Part shown: positions 12,501 through 23,059 of the stretch, in pieces
Layout of the letters: every line of letters starts with the position of its first letter
Position numbering within the stretch: position 1 is the first letter of the stretch
NCBI RefSeq assembly: GCF_028858725.1
Contig: NC_084760.1
Span: 67,027,867-67,091,866, forward strand
Source of the DNA: Colius striatus
Lineage: Eukaryota; Chordata; Aves; Coliiformes; Coliidae
DNA: 64,000 nucleotides
Reading direction: 5' to 3'
Program-made: the position numbers and the translations under genes
The notes under the pieces: generated by a model
The model's input: only the letters and a program-made list of their open reading frames with translations
What the model was told of the DNA's origin: nothing
Databases searched by the model: none

Positions 12501-13772
12501 GTGTAAGAGTCTCTACTCCGAAGGTTAAGAGGTTTGAATTTTCCAAGTTTAACCTTAATTATGAATTCCCTACATTAACAACACTTGATTTTTACATAGA
12601 ACATCAACATAATGTATTTTACCCTTAATTCCTGGCACGTCCTCTTATATTCTTCTTAACATTGCTTTTGTTTGACAATAATGTAAGGGAGAAGGCTGAT
12701 TACGAGTTCTTTGTGCATGTCCATAAATATGCATATATTAAGGGTGGCTCTACAATGAGATACATCTAAAAAAAATTGTAGAATCATATAATCACAGAAT
12801 GGTAGGGGTTGGAAGGGATCTAGTCCAAGCCCCTGCTAAAGCAGGTTCCCCTCCATCAGGCCACACAGGAATCTGTCCAGGCGCATTTGGAAACGTCCAG
12901 AGAAGGAGATTCCACACCCTCCCTGGGCAGCCTGTGCCAGGGCTCCTCAACACCAAAGAAGTTTTAATTTGTGTTTAAGGGGAACTTTTTGTATTCCAGC
13001 TTATGTCCATTACCTCTAGTCCTGTCATTGGACAGTACACAAAAAAGTCTTGTCCCATCCTCCTGACATCCACTTTTTAGGTACTTATAAGTGTTGATGA
13101 GATCCCCCCTCAGTCTTTTTAGGCTCAAAAGTCCCAGGTCCCACCGGCTCTCCTCATGAGAACAATGCTTCAGTCCCCAGATCATCTCGGTAGCCCTCCA
13201 CTGGACTCTCCCCAACAGTTCCCTGTCTCTCTTGAGCTGTGGAGCCCAGAACTGGATACAGGACTCCTGATGAGGCCTTACCAGGGCAGAGTAGCAGGGG
13301 AGGAGAACCTCCTTTGACCAGCTGGACACAGGGTGAAGCCTTTCAGCACCTCTCGTCCAACAGCTTGAGCTCTTTGTGGGTGACATCCTGATCCTGCACC
13401 ATTGCCCCTGAGGTAGGAAGGGTTCCCCCACACACTTTGTCTCAATGTCTTGTGAACACTCCATGTGTTCGGTACTATCTCAAACCACAGTGGGCTCTGA
13501 CTTTTGGCAGGATGATGGGGCAGAAAGGCTCATCCTCCTCTGCACTTTGGCGTACTCACCCCAGGCCTCCTCCAGATGAAGGGAATAGGTGGCTTTTCAC
13601 TGAAGAAGAGAGAGGAGCTGCAGGCAGGGAAGTCAGGGTCTTCAAAGAGGACTCCCCTGCGCAGACACTCCTGCTTCAGCTCCGTGTAGGTCTTCCCTGA
13701 GCTGTGGGTGGCACGTGCATTCCCAGGCAGCGCAGTTGGCCTCGGCTTCGAGTCCTGGTAGAGGTAGGGCAT
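383..13772 (-). CDS. CAPN9: Calpain-9 (CAPN9), exons 1-9, 3' part outside window
   Basis: Calpain-9 is a calcium-activated cytosolic cysteine protease, best known from the digestive tract. Nine coding exons join as 13560-13772, 8349-8418, 7784-7902, 7096-7229, 6444-6612, 5187-5270, 4201-4286, 2553-2630 and 383-543. They give 371 codons plus one base, against about 690 residues in human. All junctions are GT/AG and the phases agree. The start is the ATG at 13772 ([12 protein letters not shown]). The catalytic triad is complete: Cys97 in GDCWLLAA, His254 in KGHAYSV and Asn278 in [13 protein letters not shown]. This is the same numbering I recall for human CAPN9, so the core has no net insertion or deletion up to Asn278. 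The last exon enters the C2-like domain ([24 protein letters not shown]). The later C2-like part and the penta-EF-hand domain are beyond the left edge. The identification rests on near-identity to remembered calpain-9; another classical calpain is much less likely. Confidence 0.97.
544..2552. other. CAPN9 intron 8
   Basis: This intron of about 2.0 kb is unique-looking sequence except for copy A of a diverged repeat at 1526-1662. I see no exon, RNA gene or CR1. The open frames here lack any recognisable protein. Confidence 0.85.
1526..1662 (+). repeat. Diverged repeat, copy A
   Basis: About 137 bp aligns by eye with 3117-3260 over its whole length. Shared runs include GGTTCCA, AAAGTCTTTGC, GTCAAAAACA and GAAATGCCC.ACTGCATTT. 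The two copies lie in the same orientation on either side of CAPN9 exon 8. The family is not recognised; it may be an old dispersed repeat or a local duplication. Confidence 0.7.
2553..2630 (-). CDS. CAPN9: CAPN9 exon 8
   Basis: This 78-bp exon reads, after completing Asn, [15 protein letters not shown], then [10 protein letters not shown] and the first two bases of Trp. It matches the calpain segment that follows the catalytic Asn (human SPEWRSVGPAEQKRL). The acceptor is TTGCAG and the donor GTAAGC. The frame is set by phase 2 on both sides. Confidence 0.93.
2631..4200. other. CAPN9 intron 7
   Basis: This intron of about 1.57 kb contains copy B of the diverged repeat at 3117-3260 and a short T-run near 3210. 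Nothing else is recognisable. Confidence 0.8.
3117..3260 (+). repeat. Diverged repeat, copy B
   Basis: This is the partner of 1526-1662, in direct orientation and about 1.6 kb away. The two copies are clearly related, at roughly three quarters identity by eye, with small indels around the A-rich and T-rich runs. Sequence on either side of the pair does not align, so the homologous unit is only about 140 bp. Confidence 0.7.
4201..4286 (-). CDS. CAPN9: CAPN9 exon 7, catalytic Asn
   Basis: This 86-bp exon reads [20 protein letters not shown], then EWNGPWSD. It carries catalytic Asn278 and the conserved NPWG motif of calpains. The acceptor is CCCCAG and the donor GTACGTG. It ends in phase 2. Confidence 0.96.
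4519..4618 (-). mobile_element. CR1 LINE 3' tail, antisense
   Basis: The sequence opens with the reverse complement of the CR1 3' end (TCATAGAATCATAGAATGG) and runs back through the 'AGTCCAACCCCCCTGCAG' block. This is the subfamily also seen at 17261 and 55384. Only about 100 bp remain. Confidence 0.8.
4676..5144 (+). mobile_element. CR1 LINE fragment
   Basis: This CR1 3' part is in sense orientation. It includes the decayed ORF2 C-terminus ([18 protein letters not shown] in one frame, then [11 protein letters not shown]), a 3' UTR and a terminal ATTCTATGA. The ORF is interrupted and cannot encode a working protein. It ends about 40 bp from CAPN9 exon 6. Confidence 0.88.
5187..5270 (-). CDS. 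CAPN9: CAPN9 exon 6, catalytic His
   Basis: This 84-bp, phase 0/0 exon reads [20 protein letters not shown] and then YSVTGLDE. It carries catalytic His254. The acceptor is TTTCAG and the donor GTATGT. Confidence 0.96.
5271..6443. other. CAPN9 intron 5
   Basis: This intron of about 1.17 kb has an AT-rich simple stretch at 5419-5537 and otherwise no recognised element or exon. Confidence 0.8.
5419..5537. repeat. AT-rich TATTA-type low-complexity tract
   Basis: Irregular repeats of TATTAT/TTATTA and ATAATA run for about 120 bp and end in a T-run. This is an imperfect microsatellite within CAPN9 intron 5. Confidence 0.75.
6444..6612 (-). CDS. CAPN9: CAPN9 exon 5
   Basis: This 169-bp exon completes Lys and then reads [20 protein letters not shown], continuing to [12 protein letters not shown] and GCSID. 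It is the typical calpain protease-core segment. The acceptor is TTCCAG and the donor GTAAGTAAG, with phase 0 at its end. Confidence 0.96.
6613..7095. other. CAPN9 intron 4
   Basis: This 483-bp intron shows no repeat or other feature. Confidence 0.8.
7096..7229 (-). CDS. CAPN9: CAPN9 exon 4
   Basis: This 134-bp exon reads [20 protein letters not shown], then [20 protein letters not shown] and KAYA. It is the highly conserved calpain core around [11 protein letters not shown]. The acceptor is AACAG and the donor GTAAG. Confidence 0.96.
7230..7783. other. CAPN9 intron 3
   Basis: This 554-bp intron contains a short tandem duplication at 7363-7413 and nothing else recognised. Confidence 0.8.
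7363..7413 (+). repeat. 21-bp tandem duplication
   Basis: A 21-bp unit beginning ACTAAAGGCTAAAAGTG occurs twice perfectly (7363-7383 and 7384-7404). A partial third unit follows with one substitution. Confidence 0.85.
7784..7902 (-). CDS. CAPN9: CAPN9 exon 3, catalytic Cys
   Basis: This 119-bp exon completes Gly and then reads [20 protein letters not shown] and [10 protein letters not shown]. Cys97 in DCWLL is the nucleophile. It runs from phase 1 to phase 0, and its length fits the conserved 119-bp calpain exon. Confidence 0.97.
7903..8348. other. CAPN9 intron 2
   Basis: This 446-bp intron has no repeat or other recognisable feature. Confidence 0.8.
8349..8418 (-). CDS. CAPN9: CAPN9 exon 2
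   Basis: This 70-bp exon reads [20 protein letters not shown], then GDL, and ends one base into Gly95. Calpain exon 2 is typically 70 bp. The acceptor is TTGCAG and the donor GTGAGT. It supplies the residues just before the catalytic Cys. Confidence 0.96.
8679..8700. repeat. Perfect 9-bp hairpin
   Basis: TGGGTAATT and its exact reverse complement AATTACCCA are separated by the four bases GTTA. It lies in CAPN9 intron 1, and its function is unknown. Confidence 0.8.
12776..13440 (-). mobile_element. CR1 LINE fragment, 665 bp, with ORF2 remnant
   Basis: This CR1 is on the minus strand, the same sense as CAPN9. It starts with the reversed 3' tail (ATCACAGAATGGTAGGGG). An open stretch from about 13464 down to 12964 still reads the ORF2 C-terminus: [28 protein letters not shown]-like text and [12 protein letters not shown]. 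The N-terminal part and start are missing, so it is a dead 5'-truncated copy. It ends about 120 bp from CAPN9 exon 1. Confidence 0.9.
13560..13772 (-). CDS. CAPN9: CAPN9 exon 1 with start codon
   Basis: These 71 codons begin [20 protein letters not shown], continue [16 protein letters not shown] and LFEDPDFPA, and end [11 protein letters not shown] at a GGG|GTGAGT donor. The ATG at 13772 is chosen because MPYLY is the known calpain-9 start. An upstream in-frame ATG at 13874 adds 34 residues with no calpain character. Confidence 0.95.
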
Positions 13773-14635
13773 GGCTCCCTCCCGTCTGCCACTCGGAGAT
13801 CCTGGACAGCTGAGGCTTGGCAGGCGCTGTGGGGTAGAAAGTGGGATGACAGCAGGAAAAGGAAGAAGGAGCAAAAATACCTCTAAGTGCTTTGCGAGGG
13901 AAAAAGGAGAGGAAAGGACTGTGCTGTGGAGGAGCCGGCAGTGTCCTCCAGCCCTCCTTTGTCACGCCTGAACCGCAGTGTGAGACCAACTTCTCAGCTG
14001 CTCCCCACACAGCGGAGACAAACACCCTGAAAGCAAACAGGGAGGGAAAGCGGCAGGCCAGGAGTGGGAGTGCCAGGGGCTGCCCTGTCCTCCCTGGAGG
14101 CAGAGCCGCTGGCTGCACCCGCCCGGGGGGCAGGGCGTGTGCAAGCCCTAGCAGCCACTCCCAGCATTGCCTGTTGCCACTGGGATGGAGATGGCTTGAA
14201 GGTAGGCAGCACCCCACTGGAGCCCTTGCATCTCACAGTGGTGGCCAGCCCCGGGAGAGAAATCTGAGCCACACAGAAGGGTGGGAGAGCAGCCTGCTCT
14301 TGGTGGGCAAGTGTTGTCCCTGTCGGGTGACATGCAGAAGGGACAGCAGGGATGGGAGGTGGCCAAAGGCTGGGTTGCTGGGCCAGTGGGAGTCTGGCTG
14401 TGGGGCAAAGGCTGGATGCGTGCAGGAGGGGTTCTGGCAGCTCATGGGGAGGGCTCAGAGCAGGATGTTTAGCAAGCAGTGGTGCAATCCCAGAGAAAGT
14501 GTCAGAAAATGGTACTCTGAAGAGGGATTTTAATGGGATACGCATTGAAGGGGTTCTGTGTGCGTTGTAACAGTGGATTTTAAAAACAAATACTTATGGA
14601 CTTGCTGCTGATTTCCAGGTTTTATGACCTTCATT
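13773..14635 (-). promoter_or_regulatory. CAPN9 5' UTR / upstream flank (GC-rich)
   Basis: The flank just upstream of the CAPN9 start is richer in G and C than most of the window, especially 13900-14450, and probably contains the 5' UTR and promoter. I see no convincing TATA box. A pyrimidine-rich run ending in CCCACAG near 13826 could be an acceptor for an upstream non-coding exon. Several long frames here (for example 13892-14533) are expected in GC-rich sequence and are not called as genes. Confidence 0.3.
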
Positions 14636-14892
14636 AAATCACAGAATGGTGGAAGAAGTTTCCCCTTGTGTTTAAGTGGAGCTTTTTGTGTTCCAGCTTA
14701 TGTCCGTTACCCCTTGTCCTATCACTGGGCACTACAGAAAAGAAGTGTCATCCCATCCTCCTGACATCCACCCTTTAGGTATAAGTGTTGATGAGGTCTC
14801 CGCTCAGTCTTGTCTTTCCTAGGCTAACCAGCCCCAGGTCCTGCAGCCTTTCCTCGTAGGAAAGATGCTACAGGCCTTGTTCATCTGTTGCT
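14636..14892 (-). mobile_element. CR1 LINE fragment with internal deletion
   Basis: A reversed CR1 begins with the tail words ATCACAGAATGG. It then jumps directly to the 'AAGTTTCCCCTTGTGTTTAA' block, skipping about 200 bp of 3' UTR and ORF2 present in the copies at 12776 and 30831. Only a short ORF2 remnant remains. Confidence 0.82.
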
Positions 14893-17229
14893 GTGCTTCT
14901 GCTGCTAGCCAGCTTTCAGTCACAGCAATGTAACTCACACTGGACAGTAAAAAACACCGTGCTGGAAGGGAAGTCAGTCAATGCACTGCAGATGCTCTGA
15001 AGGAATAACAGCAAGGCTCAGAGCCAGACCGGCATGGATATTCCTTTCTGCTTGGAAAGAGAAGAGATGCCACCCTCTTGGAACAAATTACAGTTGCTGT
15101 CACATCCCTGAGTACAAACAGAGCTCAGTCTCCCTTTGCTTTAACTGGCCCTTTGGTGGACCAGTTGAGCTTGCTGTCGAGAAATGATTTATGGAGAGCA
15201 ATTAGGTGAAATGGAATTAGTTCCTTTCTGCTCTGCTATGTTTTTCACAGCAGTGCTGTGAGGAAAGCTTTCTTTTGCAGAGTATATATTCCCATGTTTA
15301 TTCCCCATAATTGCATCCATTGTTGATGTCTGCTGGTTCCCTGCTGAGACCGAGTTCCCATTGTCCAAATGTCTGGATGTTTTCCAAACGTGTACGAAGA
15401 GGCAGGCCTGGTGCTCCAATTGTGGCCGTCATTTGAGTGAACTTTAAGTCTGCAAAACAGAGTTCAACCTACTCACCTCGACTTTTTGCTACAGTCAGTG
15501 CCCAAGATTGACACCTCCAGAGAGTGATTCACTGTGTACTCATCTGTAAGATGCTGACTGGGAGAACGTTCAGCATCCTAGACATGCAGCCTCCACACCT
15601 GCTACAGCCCAAGGAGAGAAATCATATGTCACTTCAGGGACTTTCTGCTTTTCAAAGTTCAGGAGCATACACAAATGTGTGGGCCAAACACTATGAGTGC
15701 TTGTCCTGCTGCAGGGGAATTCATGCAGTTTCTCTCCTATGTGAACATCGTGGTGTGTAAAGAAGGGAAGTTTTTTATGCTGAAGCCTTTCTCCCAGAGA
15801 GTGTGGACAGCCTTTCCCTCTCTTCACCTTTCTGCTTTATGTCATCAGGCTGCAGGGAAACTTCATCTCTCTGAGATCTCAGCCTTGGTGTCACTGCACT
15901 GAAAGTGCCCAGGAGAGATGGTGCTTAACGTGAGAAGATGGAAAAAAAAAAAAGAGGAATGTGCAGAAAATGCTAATAAAATGTCTCCATTCTCATTAAA
16001 ATACGACACTTGGACAGTCACATGTTAAAAGTCATAAGCTCATCCTTGAGGCTTTCAGGTCTGGAAGGGCAAAAACATACAAATACAAGCTTACTTTGCT
16101 CAAATGTTTTACAAGGAAAGGGACTTCAAGCGTTCTAGCTCTTTTGCAATGAAATCTCCCTTTGAAAGCAGTGAGGAGTGCATTTCTCTCCTAGGATGGT
16201 TCTTGTTATTGCTGCCACTAGGCACTCTCTGCATATAGTCAAGGACTGTTATAGGTGGGAGGAAAGTGAAACACAGGTCCTGGAGTGTTATGGACAGATG
16301 CCAGCAATATGTGGCTACTAGCTCAGCAGGGTGGCGGGCAGGATTGGAACCACTGACTTAGAAGAGCTTTGTTCTTTAGGTGTGCTCGTACACTGAGTAA
16401 AAGCGGTCCCTAGAACAGTAGGTGAACACAGATGACAAGAGCCTATGACACCAGGCTGTGTATGCTTTCCTTTGGCACCCTGTTTCAACAGGCGTATTGT
16501 GACATTAAAGCAATACAAGACAGCCATGAGTAATAAAACCCTTCCTCCATGATTACAGTGTCTTGGGGACAGTAGGTTTCGAGCCCAACAGCCCTTTCCC
16601 AGCAGGAGAGGTCTGTCCTTGGTCTGCCAAGTGAGTGCCTGCCAGAGCATGGAGGCGCTGCTGGCTGAGAGATTAGACATCTGATGGGATGCAATTAATT
16701 CCCAACAGACCTGGCCACCATCAGGCTCCTACGGCCTGCAGACATCTCTGCACGAGCCACATCACCAGGCAGGATTTTGAGATGACAGCGTAGCAGCACA
16801 AGTGATGCACGCTCAGGCTGGCAACAGATGTTAAAAGTGAACAATTTTCCTTCAGGCACCATCATTAAATACCTGTTCCTGAAAGACCAATAGTTTTATC
16901 TGTTACCTTCATCCTTGGCTCCAAAACACACAGAGAGAGTGAACCCCAGTGTAATGGCAGCTGCCTGCAGGCATCGCCTTCCTGCCCAGCCACACCGCTC
17001 ACCCCACGACATCCACAGAGTGGGGTGGCTATGCCTTGTGCTGAGGAAGAGGAGGCTCTGACAGAGGGTGAGCATCCTCTGCCAGAGGCAGAGCCTTGGG
17101 CACACTTCGTGCTGACAGGGACAGGAGCAGGGTCATTTCTGTCTGCTATCAGGTCAGGTTTCTTTATACCTTCTTGTTTTCATCAAGAAGGCAGAAAGTC
17201 TGTTTTGGCTTTCTGTGGTTTTAACAGCT

Positions 17230-17258
17230 TTTTATCTGAGAGACTCAGATAAAAAGAT
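17230..17258. repeat. Perfect 13-bp inverted repeat
   Basis: CTTTTTATCTGAG is followed by three bases (AGA) and then its exact reverse complement CTCAGATAAAAAG. It lies directly upstream of a CR1 tail at 17261. It could form a stable hairpin in single-stranded DNA or RNA. No T-run or gene context suggests a transcription role. Confidence 0.85.
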
Positions 17259-17260
17259 AT

Positions 17261-17338
17261 ACCTGCTTTAGCAGGGGGGTTGGACTAGATGATCTCTAAA
17301 GGTCCCTTCCAACCCCTACCGTTCCGTGATTCTGTGAC
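17261..17338 (+). mobile_element. CR1 LINE 3' end, about 80 bp
   Basis: This is a severely truncated CR1. Only the 3' UTR remains, from ACCTGCTTTAGCAGGGGGGT through GATGATCTCTAAAGGTCCC to the terminal GATTCTGTGA. Confidence 0.85.
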
Positions 17339-18268
17339 TCTTATTCTCTCTCCAGTTGTAATTCATGGAGTAGGTGACATAAAGGGAACCCAAGAGGGAT
17401 GATGTAGAAAACTGATTTCCACTGCTGCTTGGCTTCTTAGCATCATGCTACAGTTCTGACTTTCAGCCTTTGCTGCTCTGCATCTGGCACGTGCTTTTCT
17501 GAGTCACACTTATGTAATTCCTTCCCCATTAACATCAGGTGGACCCTGGTCATTCAGGTTTTAAAGTTGGTTATTCAAACGACAGTGACCCGATTAAGCC
17601 TTTCATAACCTTGCTGTCATTAAACCTCATGCTTTGTCATCAGTTTAACATTGGAGGGTTTATCCACAGCCTTTGACCTGGCAGATTCCATGTCCTCCAG
17701 TGCTTGTTGCCTGCTGTCTAAGCGCCTTCAGTGTCATCTGACTTTCTCTAAGGGACTGGTTTAGGCAAGATTGTTTCATTTTGTGCTCTTTCCCCAGGGG
17801 TTTGAGAGACATGACTAGTTTTGTCTTGGTCTCTTTATAGCTGTCCTTATATTTGCAGAGATTTACGGGTAGATGCTATGTAGCCTGAAGTATCATCTGT
17901 GAAGTTCAGAAGCTCTCTGTCCTTCCTTCCTTCTCTGAATTGGTATGAAGTTATATAAAACATCTTTGTTCCATCTCTGAGACGAGTCTCATTCTGTACT
18001 GCTTGGCGCCTTCTGAAAATTGCATTGATTTGAATCCAAACACCACAGTCACATGAAACCATCCTATTTCTTACACTTTCCATTACTTTGGCTCAACGCA
18101 GGACATGGGCTTTTGCCCTGTGGCTTGCAGCCTGGCAGTCTTGCACGTGTTCCTGCACACATCTTTGCTAACTGGGGACACACTATATTGCTCTAAGACC
18201 AGATGAAATTGAGCCCAGCTTGGGGCTGTTTTTTCAAGGACTTTTCCTTCAGCTTGCAGCAACAAGGT

Positions 18269-18288
18269 AATCATAGAATCATAGAATA
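18269..18288 (-). mobile_element. Possible minimal CR1 tail
   Basis: AATCATAGAATCATAGAAT is the reversed terminal repeat of CR1. No other CR1 sequence follows, so it may be an extremely truncated insertion or chance. Confidence 0.35.
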
Positions 18289-21200
18289 TGTCCTTTGGCA
18301 TTTCCAGCATTTGCTGCAGAGGGGCTGGAGCATCCTTCTCTTCCTTATTTCCCAAGGCAGAAGTGAAGCAGAGGGAGAGGAGGGGAGAAAGGTCCTGCAG
18401 GGCTTTAGGAGTTCTGCAGGGACTGCAAGACAGGCTGGAGGGCTGAACAAAATGTCGTGGACAGCCTAGTAAAAAACACTGGAGAGCAATGAGAAAAAGG
18501 AAATCAAGGGGAGGGGTTTTAAGAAGTGCCCTATGAAAATCTTGCCCCAAGTTGATTAAGAAAGTGTCTTGGAGGAATTGCAGGATATTAAAATCTCATT
18601 CAAAGGAGAATCCTAAATTAACAGTGAATGTTCATTATCATTTTGCCTAGCGGGGAAAGGCTAGAGTCCTGGCTGCTTACACTGCTCTGTGTAATAGCAA
18701 ACAGTCCTTTTTCTAAAGAGGCATGGTTCTCAAATGTGGTCTTAGGATTAACCCGTGGTCACCTGCACCTGCAGCTTTGCAATCACTGCCCATTGCCATG
18801 CCTGGCTTTGAAATGCTGTCACGGGCCAGACATCCTGCAGGGAGGAGAGGAGGTGGATGCTGAGCCGTTCCCCTGAGTGGAGTTGACTCCGTCGGGCAGC
18901 TCCCCTACCTTGCCCACCTTACCCCAATGCTTACAGCACCCCAGGCCCAGGAGGCAGCTGTGCTCTGCTGATTCCCTTTCTGCCTAGCATCCTCCATGGG
19001 CTACATCCAGATAGAAATATGAAACACGACTTCTTGTGTGCTTTAGTAAGTAAAGACAATATTTTCTGTCTAGGCAGCTGAAATGTCATCATTAGACAGT
19101 CATCTAAGTGCTTTATCCAGTCTAACAGGCACAGATTTCTGAGCTGTTCCAGGCTTTTATCAGAGCTAAGCGCACACCACTGCATTAATTCATTACTTTG
19201 GAGGAGGAGCCATTACACAAACAAAGGAGAGCTTTTAAAGATTATTCTTTTTCTTTAGACTGTGAAACTCCAAGTGGCAGTGTGGGAGAGGAGCCAACCT
19301 GCAGCACGACTTCAGCCCCCTGAGACAGAGGCCATCCCTTTGGCAGCTCAACTTTTCCTGGGAGAACAGCTTTAATAGAACCCTCTGATCTTTGTGGGAG
19401 GGGAGCTGATGGTTTTCAGAGGCTTTCAGTGTGGTGCATTTCAGCATCCTGATCAGGAAGCAATTTTAATTCTTTTCTTCTGAACTACCCTGGGCTGAAT
19501 TTACTGTTCCTCAGCTTTATCCCATAAGCAGCAAGCTAAAAGGTTATTTCATGTTTTTACACTTAACATTGACAAGGTGGAAAAACAAAGCAAACTAAAA
19601 ATAAAATGAACCCCAGACTGCAGCAAACATTTAAGCATTTGCTTAAAAATCATCCAGAAAAAATAAAAGAGTAGGAAATTCTGATCTGCAACAAGACTGA
19701 TTTTTGCAACTTACAGAAACCCTTGAAACTTCAAATACAAGCTCTTTCCTTCTTTCTAGTTAAAGAAAAAAACCTGTGTCTAGATTTAACTTTTCCCTCC
19801 TTTTGCTTTCAAAATTACCAGCTTCACAAAGTGCACCAAGGTCATGACATCTCCAAATGCTAGTGGTGCTGCAGCTGTGCCAGCCTCTGCCGAGCTGGGA
19901 GCAGTGACGCGAAGGCATTCCGCACGGAGGCAGCTTCAGCTCGGGAGAGAGGGACCTGCCACAGAACCTGCAGTTCTGCAACCCTCTGGATTAACGCCTG
20001 TCTTCAATCTGTTCACCTTCTTTCACAGGCTTTAGACCTGTGAATATCTCTGAGACTGGCATGGGAAGTTAGTTCGCACTTCTCTGTGACATGGCTAGAG
20101 CTGGTACCAAAGGGATGGGTCTGCACAGCAGCCCCAAGGAGAGGGAGCCTGCGCAGCCTTAACATAATGCTGCCTGGCTCAGTGTCTCTCTGCTTTCTAC
20201 CTTTCTGTCTTTCTACCAGGATCTGAAAGCAGGAGGGTGGGGTCCAACAATTTTGCTGCCAGTACTCGTGCACCCCTCAGATGAAAGTGAAACTGAATGC
20301 CGTGTCCTTAGGTCACAAATGAGCTTGTCCTTTATTTTTTTTTTGTACTCTAGATTATATTTGGAGCAGTGAAAATTGCTGCTGTTGGCCCAAGAGTTGC
20401 AGTTTTGCCCCTGTGTGGGAGCTGACTTTCAGTGGCTTTGACTCCAGAGAATGAAAGAGTCCCATAACCTGCACAGTGGGGAAGGAGACAGTCTGTTTCT
20501 CACTAAAGAACTGTGTAAACTGTGTGTGATTAAAACCACTCCTCGAGTGAGGCAGGAGACCACCAAAGATAGTCTTCTCAGAGCAATGCTGAACAGCAGC
20601 CAAAATAGTGGAGTCCTGCTGCTTGCAACTATTTTCCCACCGAGGGCAAGAAGTTGTGGAGAGGAGCAGGAAGAGGGATGGAGGTGGCTTGAGGAAGACT
20701 GAGGAGAAGACAAAGGGGAATCTGAGTCTGCACAGCGAATGAGAATATCTTGGTATCCAAAGGTCTTTCTGTGGCCAGTTTTGAATTTCCAGGCTAGGCT
20801 ACAGCTACTATTATGTGTGGTGCCCTGGCAACAGTTTGGCTCAGGATCAAAAAGTGCAATGAGAGTTTCCAAACCCCAGTAGTGACAGAAAGGGTCAGTC
20901 TCCCAAAGCCTCACTTAGAAGATCCCCAGGGAGTAAATCTTCACTGAGCTTTATGCAACAACCTTGCAACACTGAGAGGAGCAGGATGTTTAGTGGCAGA
21001 GCTGGACTATTTTGGCATCTCCCAGGCAGTGGTCACCTGTCACCTATCTGCTTCACTTGCTCTTCTTGGGAAGAGCTTGAAGATTTCAGTGACTGAGACA
21101 GCTGGGAAACGTTGGGACAGTGCAAAATCTCTCCTGGACACAAAAGCATCTGTCAGGAGAGTATCATGAAAGGTATATCAATTCTGACAACACAGCTGGC

Positions 21201-23059
21201 CCCAGCACTTTGAGATGGGCATCTCCCTGTGCAGGCAGTGCCATCCCTGCTCTTCCACCTTACAGCTCTTATCTGAGGGATGAAGATACAGTCTGATGAA
21301 ATAAGTAACACACTGGGTTGGCAGTCAGGGCTGCTTGTCCTTGAGATGTTACCAACCTATGGCTTGTCTGAAGGTGAATCACATCACCTCTCCATGTCTG
21401 CTTTTCCTCTTAGGACAGGCTTGCTTTGTCCTGGCTGCTTTGGCCTGGGATTTTCCCTCACTCTTCATAGGCACAGCACTGGCTGCAGGGAAGGACCCAA
21501 AATCAGTTATAGATTACCAATACAACTATTAGACTGCTAAGTATTTTGAGAGCCTCAGAGTAGGAAGTTCCCTTTGCCCCTTGCCACAAGTGAACACACG
21601 GTCATGCCTCTGTGTGCATGTGCAGGATGTGCACAGACCAATCTTAAAATGGTATTTAAAACTCCATCTCATGCACTGGGAGAGGGAAAAAAAAGCCAAC
21701 AAGGTAATGAAAATTTGAAGCAATCTCTGAACTCAGAGCCTGTGTACAAAAGCCATACCAAAACAAATGTAATAGCAAGCTGGAACAACATGTGCTAGTG
21801 TTAATATAAGCTCATTTGGGTATTAAATGGCTAGAAGAGCTCCATGGATAAGGCATGATCAGTGCACAGACTTTCCTCAAGAGGATTGACTGTTCCTTGA
21901 CAAGCAGAAAGAGATGTGGAGGTAGTGACAGTCCCCCCTCAATGACTGAGGGTTTGCAGTGGTTACTGAGCAGTCAGCACAGCCACGGCACCTCTCCCCT
22001 GTGATGAGGGAGCGCTATGTCACATATGCCCTTGCAGAGAGACCCCAGCTACTTCAGTCAGCTGCTCACTCACCGTGTGCCTTTTGGTATCATCCAGGCT
22101 GGCATGCTGTGTCCCTCTGCCACAGCTCAGGGGTGGCACATGTGGTCCTTGGGGTGTATAGCAGCCACGTTACCAATTTTTCCATTGCTCCTTGCTGTGG
22201 GAACCTACGGCAAAAGCAGGATAATCTCTCTCTCTCTTTCATCATCTGTACTTTGAGTGCTATTATTGAAAAGCATTTTTGCAATCCTCTTTACACAAAA
22301 AATTGGGCAAGCTGAGTACCTCCCTCATGCTCACCAGATGCTTTCATAGAAAAGGAATTCCAGCCAACAAGGGCAGAGGTGTAGAGAAAACATAGGAACA
22401 AATTCACATGCAAACTTATTCCTTATCAAACTTTTATTAAAACAGTTAAAAAAAATACTTAGTGCAGCCTTTCCCCACCAGAGATAGCAAAAATAAACAA
22501 ATGAAATCAGGCTGATGGCAGTTTGTCACAGTTCTCACAGAATGTGGGGAGAATTGATTTACCAGTGTATAGAAAACGGTATGACTTGTTGCCAGAGCTG
22601 TACCCCTACTTACCTGCTTGTTTACTTGGGAAATAGTCACTGAGTATTTTGTGTGCAGTTGAAGTGAGAACAGAGCCCAAAGGTCCTGCAGGAGAAAAGA
22701 GACCTGTTTTGGACCCCAGTGTTGTAACGCTGCCACTGGTCAGTGCCCATACGCCAATTAAGAGAGGAAAAAACCATGGGAAGTCTCAATATTAAGAGCC
22801 TACTCCCAGTTTTTGAAAATTGTTCATATTTTCCAGGTCTTATGTTGATTTTGGAGAGATTGTAGTGGGTTCCTCAATACACTCTACACAGGAGCACAGC
22901 CCAGCAATGCCAAGGCTGAGGGTTGGGTTTGCTGGGTGTGATGTTTTGCTGGCAGAGCTCTACTCAAAAAGTATTTCCAGTCTGCACTGCAAAATGAGCC
23001 AGCATAAGCTGGCCTCAGCTCAGACATCTCTATTTCAAGCTGGATTACAGGCTGGATCA

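Larger units (their letters stand above)
8419..13559. other. CAPN9 intron 1
   Basis: This 5.1-kb first intron holds a small palindrome at 8679-8700 and, near its 5' end, an antisense-to-window CR1 at 12776-13440. The rest looks unique and shows no exon. Frames such as 9348-9743 have no recognisable protein character. Confidence 0.8.

Noticed and set aside
12964-13464. 166-codon minus-strand frame as a host gene
   Set aside because: It is the C-terminal remnant of CR1 ORF2, with the repeated phrases seen in the other CR1 copies.
13892-14533. 213-codon plus-strand frame upstream of CAPN9, with long overlapping minus-strand frames at 13642-14217 and 13994-14545
   Set aside because: GC-rich DNA gives long chance frames. 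No domain, no supporting splice structure, and frames are open on both strands at once.
18083-18550. 155-codon minus-strand frame, and a similar one at 20429-20914
   Set aside because: No family resemblance. The first runs through a CR1-like tail, which argues against coding.
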